Position numbers and translations under genes: made by a program. A model generated the notes under the pieces. The model was not told the DNA's origin. It worked only from the letters and a program-made list of their open reading frames with translations, and ran no database searches. DNA of 60,000 bases from Owenia fusiformis (Eukaryota; Annelida; Polychaeta; Sabellida; Oweniidae): positions 58,733,885-58,793,884 of the forward strand of contig CAIIXF020000001.1 in the NCBI GenBank assembly GCA_903813345.2, read 5' to 3'. Below, piece after piece: positions 57,001 to 60,000 of the stretch (within the stretch, counting starts at the first letter, position 1; each line of letters begins with the position of its first letter).

Positions 57001-60000
57001 GGAGGATTTGCCTGAGATTGAAGACGCCAGCGTTAGCTTTACGTGAGTTAATTAGCGCTTGAAGGAGATCATCGGGAATAGCAGAACCATCTTTGTAGTG
57101 CCCAGACATTCTACTAAGAGGCTCCTTCTCCCAGCACCAATTTTCCAACATCTGGGAAGGGGCCTCTACGAAATCTCTCTCCACGCTTGTCCCACTGAAC
57201 ATTGCAAAGTCAGCCTTGGCGCAGATCTGGTGCATCACATGGCCAAACTCATGGAAGAATGTTTCTACCTGAAGATATTTACATGCACAGTGTATATTTA
57301 CGTATGCAGTGTAAATGTATGTAAATTCAGGCTGGTAACCAAGGGGGTTCCAGTGAACACCCCTGGCTAAAAATTCTTCTAAAATCATGCAGTTCTTCAC
57401 CATTTCTGAACACTTTTCAAGTGATGCAATTTTTTGGGCCAAAGTTGTCAAAAGTGAACCCCCCTGGAAAAGTGAACCCTCTTTGGCAAAAGTTGGCTAT
57501 GGGCCTGAAATTGTACAATACATGAACATGCTTGTATAGGGTTTAAATCATTTTCTGATCTAAGCCTCAAGATCCACAAGCATGCACTGATTAATTGAAT
57601 TTAGTCCAGTTCTCAATTTTTCTTATACATGCTTTCTCTCATAATGTATAAGCTGACTTCTTTGCTAATCTAGTACCGTTCCAGAGCTTACCCAATATCA
57701 TGCATCTAGTACCTACCTCATCATGCTGCAAGAGGGAGGGGGCGTCTGCTGTGGGTTTGGTGAAGTTGGCAACCATAGCAGCAACTGAGACCTGCCTGCT
57801 CCCATCCTTCTGCAGGCAACCAGGCTACAATAACACATTATGTGAGTTATCATTGATTATCAAAAAAGAGTGGAAAGCTTGGATGGAGAACACTAATTGA
57901 AGTGCTATACTCTGAAGAAAAATCACACATAAGGCCAAGGAAAATAGTTTGCTCCTTCTGTTCGTTGCTCATTGAAAAGCATTTCATAGCTGCAAAATGA
58001 TATGCAATATGTATAACTATAGAAATGTAAAATTGAAGGAACTAAATTAATTTAAGTCAATAGATAAATGTAGCATTGTGTAAATAATACTTTTTATTAC
58101 TCTGTCTTTTGTAATGTAAATATGTTGTAAAAAAGAAAGTATTGTCACCAAATTGGTGGTTGAATAAATATGCAAATACAAATAATGATGTAACTTTCCA
58201 TCCAATACTCTTTCTAACAGATATCAACATAAACGTTTCTCATAATTCATTAGCATAATAGGCAAATCACATAAATCATCATATTTTAGCACTATTCCTC
58301 GACTGTATGAATAAACTGGTATACCTGGAGGCCAAAGCAAGCTGCATGACCATATTTGCCATCTCTTGGGTACAGGTCTAAATAGAAGTAGCCCAGTAAC
58401 TCCCCACTAGCTGCATCTTTCACATTATACTGCAAAACAAATAACAAAATGCATAGTCTCTTGAATACCATGTTTAAGTTATGTATAAACTTACATTCAA
58501 TCAGTGTATCGAAGTAAAACTTTTTTTCAAATGATGTACAGTGTATGTATGGTAGGCCTGATCATTTATTAAATCTCTGATGAAGGTTACTTCTATATTC
58601 AAGGAGGATTTAATCTACAATCGCCATTCAAAAGATTTGAAATAATATCTTGATCACTTCTTGTGCATGGTTTTTTGTGAGGTAATAAGACCAAAACTCG
58701 CGAATCGAATTCTGAAGTGAGAAATGCCGACTGTTTAATTTGAATTTTGTACATGGCAATGATGACATCATAACACCATATATGGTAGAATATCAAGATT
58801 TCATTCTGGGATCCAATCCTCCATGTAATATTAAAATATAGTAAAACTGAAATGAGTACATGTACAATGTGATGTCAGGTGTCATTGGACACCCTGTACA
58901 GAGTAGGGTGGTGCCAGGTTTTACACCCTGTACTTACCAGTGTTACATCAGGATGGGCACACTGTACTTACCAGTGTTACATCAGGATGGATACATTGTA
59001 CTTACCAGTGTTACATCAGGATGGACACACTGTACTTACCAGTGTTACATCAGGATGGACACACTGTACTTACCAGTGTAACATCAGGATGGATACATTG
59101 TACTTACCAGTGTTACATCAGGATGGACACACTGTACTTACCAGTGTTACATCAGGATGGATACATTGTACTTACCAGTGTTACATCAGGATGGATACAC
59201 TGTACTTACCAGTGTTACATCAGGATGGACACACTGTACTTACCAGTGTTACATCAGGATGGACACACTGTACTTACCAGTGTTACATCAGGGTGGGCAC
59301 ACTGTACTTACCAGTGTTACATCAGGATGGACACACTGTACTTACCAGTGTTACATCAGGGTGGATGCACTGTACTTACCAGTGTTACATCAGGATGGAC
59401 ACACTGTACTTACCAGTGTTACATCAGGGTGGACACACTGTACTTACCAGTGTTACATCAGGGTGGATGCACTGTACTTACCAGTGTTACATCAGGATGG
59501 ACACACTGTACTTACCAGTGTTACATCAGGGTGGACACACTGTACTTACCAGTGTTACATCAGGGTGGATGCACTGTACTTACCAGTGTTACATCAGGGT
59601 GGGCACACTGTACTTACCAGTGTTACATCAGGATGGACACACTGTACTTACCAGTGTTACATCAGGGTGGATGCACTGTATTTACCAGAGTTACATCAGG
59701 ATGGACACACTGTACTTACCAGTGTTACATCAGGGTGGGCACACTGTACTTACCAGTGTTACATCAGGATGGACACACTGTACTTACCAGTGTTACATCA
59801 GGGTGGATGCACTGTACTTACCAGTGTTACATCAGGATGGACACACTGTACTTACCAGTGTTACATCAGGATGGACACCCTGTACTTACCAGTGTTACAT
59901 CAGGATGGACACCCTGTACTTACCAGAGTTACATCAGGATGGACACACTGTACTTACCAGTGTTACATCAGGATGGACACACTGTACTTACCAGTGTTAC
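51045..60000 (-). CDS. THOP1: Thimet oligopeptidase / neurolysin (M3 zinc peptidase), C-terminal part
   Basis: Cytosolic zinc metallopeptidase that cleaves short peptides. Exons in coding order: one ending at a donor in the 34-bp array (HPDVTL, nearest copy 58940), 58429-58325, 57824-57717, 57268-56963, 54907-54791 preceded by 55319-55188, and 51128-51045 (TAA). All are phase 0. They encode [40 protein letters not shown], the catalytic [11 protein letters not shown] (HExxH) with the downstream glutamate in [11 protein letters not shown], then [38 protein letters not shown] and the C-terminus [19 protein letters not shown]. The last 284 residues match the family's length from this point. The N-terminal part lies past the window. 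Neurolysin is the close alternative. Confidence 0.93.
51129..51271 (-). repeat. Degenerate minisatellite adjoining the acceptor of the last THOP1 exon
   Basis: Repeats of 'acaatatgggtagatgta' (15-18 bp) with drift. On the minus strand the last copies run straight into the acceptor (tctacccatattattccag|GATGCT), so the acceptor itself is part of the repeat. It continues on the far side of the inserted element, at 52160-52390. Confidence 0.65.
51273..51794. mobile_element. 522-bp mariner-like MITE, CGCG-rich family
   Basis: CTGTACGCCCGGTATTATTC at the left and its exact inverse at the right, flanked by TA (51271-51272, 51795-51796). It is unusually rich in TCGCGA motifs against an AT-rich, CpG-poor background. 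A shorter relative is at 5338-5423. The open frame at 51505-51690 inside it shows no transposase features. It splits the minisatellite of this intron. Confidence 0.88.
51800..51965. repeat. Palindromic repeat
   Basis: 'attatgaggttatataatgg' at 51802 and its inverse complement near 51945-51963, around a centre with 'gagcgtagcgaacgag'. A small foldback element or its remnant. Confidence 0.55.
52160..52400 (-). repeat. Continuation of the intron minisatellite ('caatatgggtagatgtaa')
   Basis: About 12 degenerate copies of the 15-18 bp unit also seen at 51129-51271. Confidence 0.65.
52407..54558. mobile_element. 2.15-kb element with two 600-bp tandem units, split by a foldback element
   Basis: Ends TATCGCACTTTGAA (52407-52420) and its inverse (54545-54558). 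The anchor 'tttacccagcatg' recurs at 52443, 53042 and 54365: 599 bp, then 602 bp once the 721-bp insert is removed. Each unit carries 'aattcaaaatggccgccac' and 'gacctcagtaggtg' blocks. No coding capacity. It lies in the last intron of THOP1. Confidence 0.75.
53240..53960. mobile_element. 721-bp foldback element inserted in the tandem repeat
   Basis: Starts GGAGCACGTGGGTTATCGCA; the right end is the inverse complement with one mismatch. The arms match for over 120 bp. The uninterrupted sister copy at 52614-52650 shows the empty site, between 'gaccttcgacctt' and 'tttcactttttcag'. No coding capacity. Confidence 0.85.
54559..55527. other. THOP1 introns between repeats; two exons inside
   Basis: Contains THOP1 exons 54791-54907 and 55188-55319. 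The rest is intron with no further feature seen. Confidence 0.5.
55528..56830. repeat. ~147-bp tandem repeat array (8 units) in THOP1 intron
   Basis: The anchor 'gcatcatcatataaaatttg' recurs near 55657, 55806, 55952, 56099, 56246, 56385, 56531 and 56677; the spacing is 139-149, mostly 146-147 bp. Each unit has 'aaaaatggccgccattttga', 'cagccgccatcttgaaaa' and 'tcactggtatttgagttatc'. The array is bounded by ATCCCACCGAACG (55528) and CGTTCAGTGGGAT (56818-56830), inverse of each other with one mismatch, so it may be a mobile unit as a whole. Confidence 0.85.
56738..56792 (+). repeat. (ACGG/ACAG)n microsatellite
   Basis: A four-base repeat of about 55 bp at the right end of the 147-bp array. Confidence 0.95.
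57335..57515 (-). repeat. Dispersed repeat related to 20828-21022
   Basis: 'ccctggctaaaaattcttc', 'gaacacttttcaagtg' and 'aaagtgaacc' blocks are inverted relative to the other copy. It starts about 65 bp upstream of THOP1 exon 56963-57268. Confidence 0.5.
57832..58324. other. THOP1 intron, no feature seen
   Basis: AT-rich intron sequence. Confidence 0.5.
58430..58930. other. THOP1 intron up to the tandem array
   Basis: AT-rich intron. Degenerate flanking copies of the array ('acaccctgta') appear from about 58890. Confidence 0.5.
58931..60000 (-). repeat. 34-bp minisatellite of the THOP1 exon/5' splice site junction, about 31 copies, open at window end
   Basis: The unit, read on the minus strand, is 'gtgtgtccatcctgatgtaa' followed by 'cactggtaagtaca'. 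Spacing is 34 bp (58934, 58968 and so on). Every unit holds CATCCTGATGTAACACTG|GTAAGT, i.e. codons HPDVTL and a consensus donor; the next THOP1 exon (YNVKDAA) joins this in phase. Variants (GTGGATGC, GGTGGGCAC) are sprinkled through the array. 34 is not a multiple of 3, and the next copy in frame brings TGA, so the array cannot be translated as exon. Confidence 0.95.

Noticed and set aside
56954-57451. THOP1 coding frame continuing past 57268
   Set aside because: The family alignment and the acceptor place the exon start at 57268; the extension is in a dispersed repeat.
58931-60000. CRISPR-like direct repeats
   Set aside because: The 34-bp units are contiguous with no unique spacers, and the context is a eukaryotic gene.

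Overview
This is a eukaryotic, AT-rich, intron-rich animal window. Six protein-coding genes can be assembled exon by exon with in-phase GT-AG splicing. The kinds of genes, long repeat-packed introns and the large variety of small DNA transposons suggest a marine invertebrate (spiralian or other non-vertebrate metazoan); the species cannot be fixed from the sequence.

Layout. (1) 1365-8539, + strand: a GPX4-type glutathione peroxidase with an in-frame UGA selenocysteine codon (3873-3875), a well-formed SECIS element (8362-8403), and two alternative copies of exon 4 (5521-5605, 6007-6091). (2) 9449-10261, - strand: a complete two-exon nucleoredoxin-like 2 (RdCVF-type thioredoxin fold) gene. (3) 11470-18527: a transposon nest, with a foldback-flanked DNA element containing a decayed non-LTR retrotransposon (ORF1, EN-RT ORF2) that itself contains a 560-bp MITE with an 8-bp target duplication. 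(4) 19211-23571, + strand: a complete four-exon acyl-CoA-binding protein. (5) 25481-30108, + strand: four exons of a small protein whose C-terminal half reads like an interleukin-1/IL-18-family beta-trefoil; its first visible intron holds a 3.27-kb MULE-like element with ~117-bp inverted ends and a 9-bp target duplication. (6) 30905-37284: a 37-bp satellite organised in 259-bp higher-order units, then a 5-kb foldback element. (7) 38351-49367, - strand: D-lactate dehydrogenase (LDHD), twelve exons; the last intron carries a 5'-truncated LINE with a 14-bp target duplication, itself split by a 2.24-kb foldback transposon. (8) 51045 to beyond 60000, - strand: the C-terminal exons of thimet oligopeptidase/neurolysin, ending in a 34-bp minisatellite made of repeated copies of its own exon/5' splice site junction.

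The genes do not form a pathway or operon, although GPX4 and the nucleoredoxin-like gene are both thiol/selenol redox proteins. The most notable items are the GPX4 selenoprotein with a stop-enforced mutually exclusive exon pair, the IL-1-like gene, and the repeated association of tandem repeats with splice sites in at least two genes. Nearly everything outside the exons is repeat-derived. All exon borders come from reading the sequence and family conservation, with no transcript evidence.
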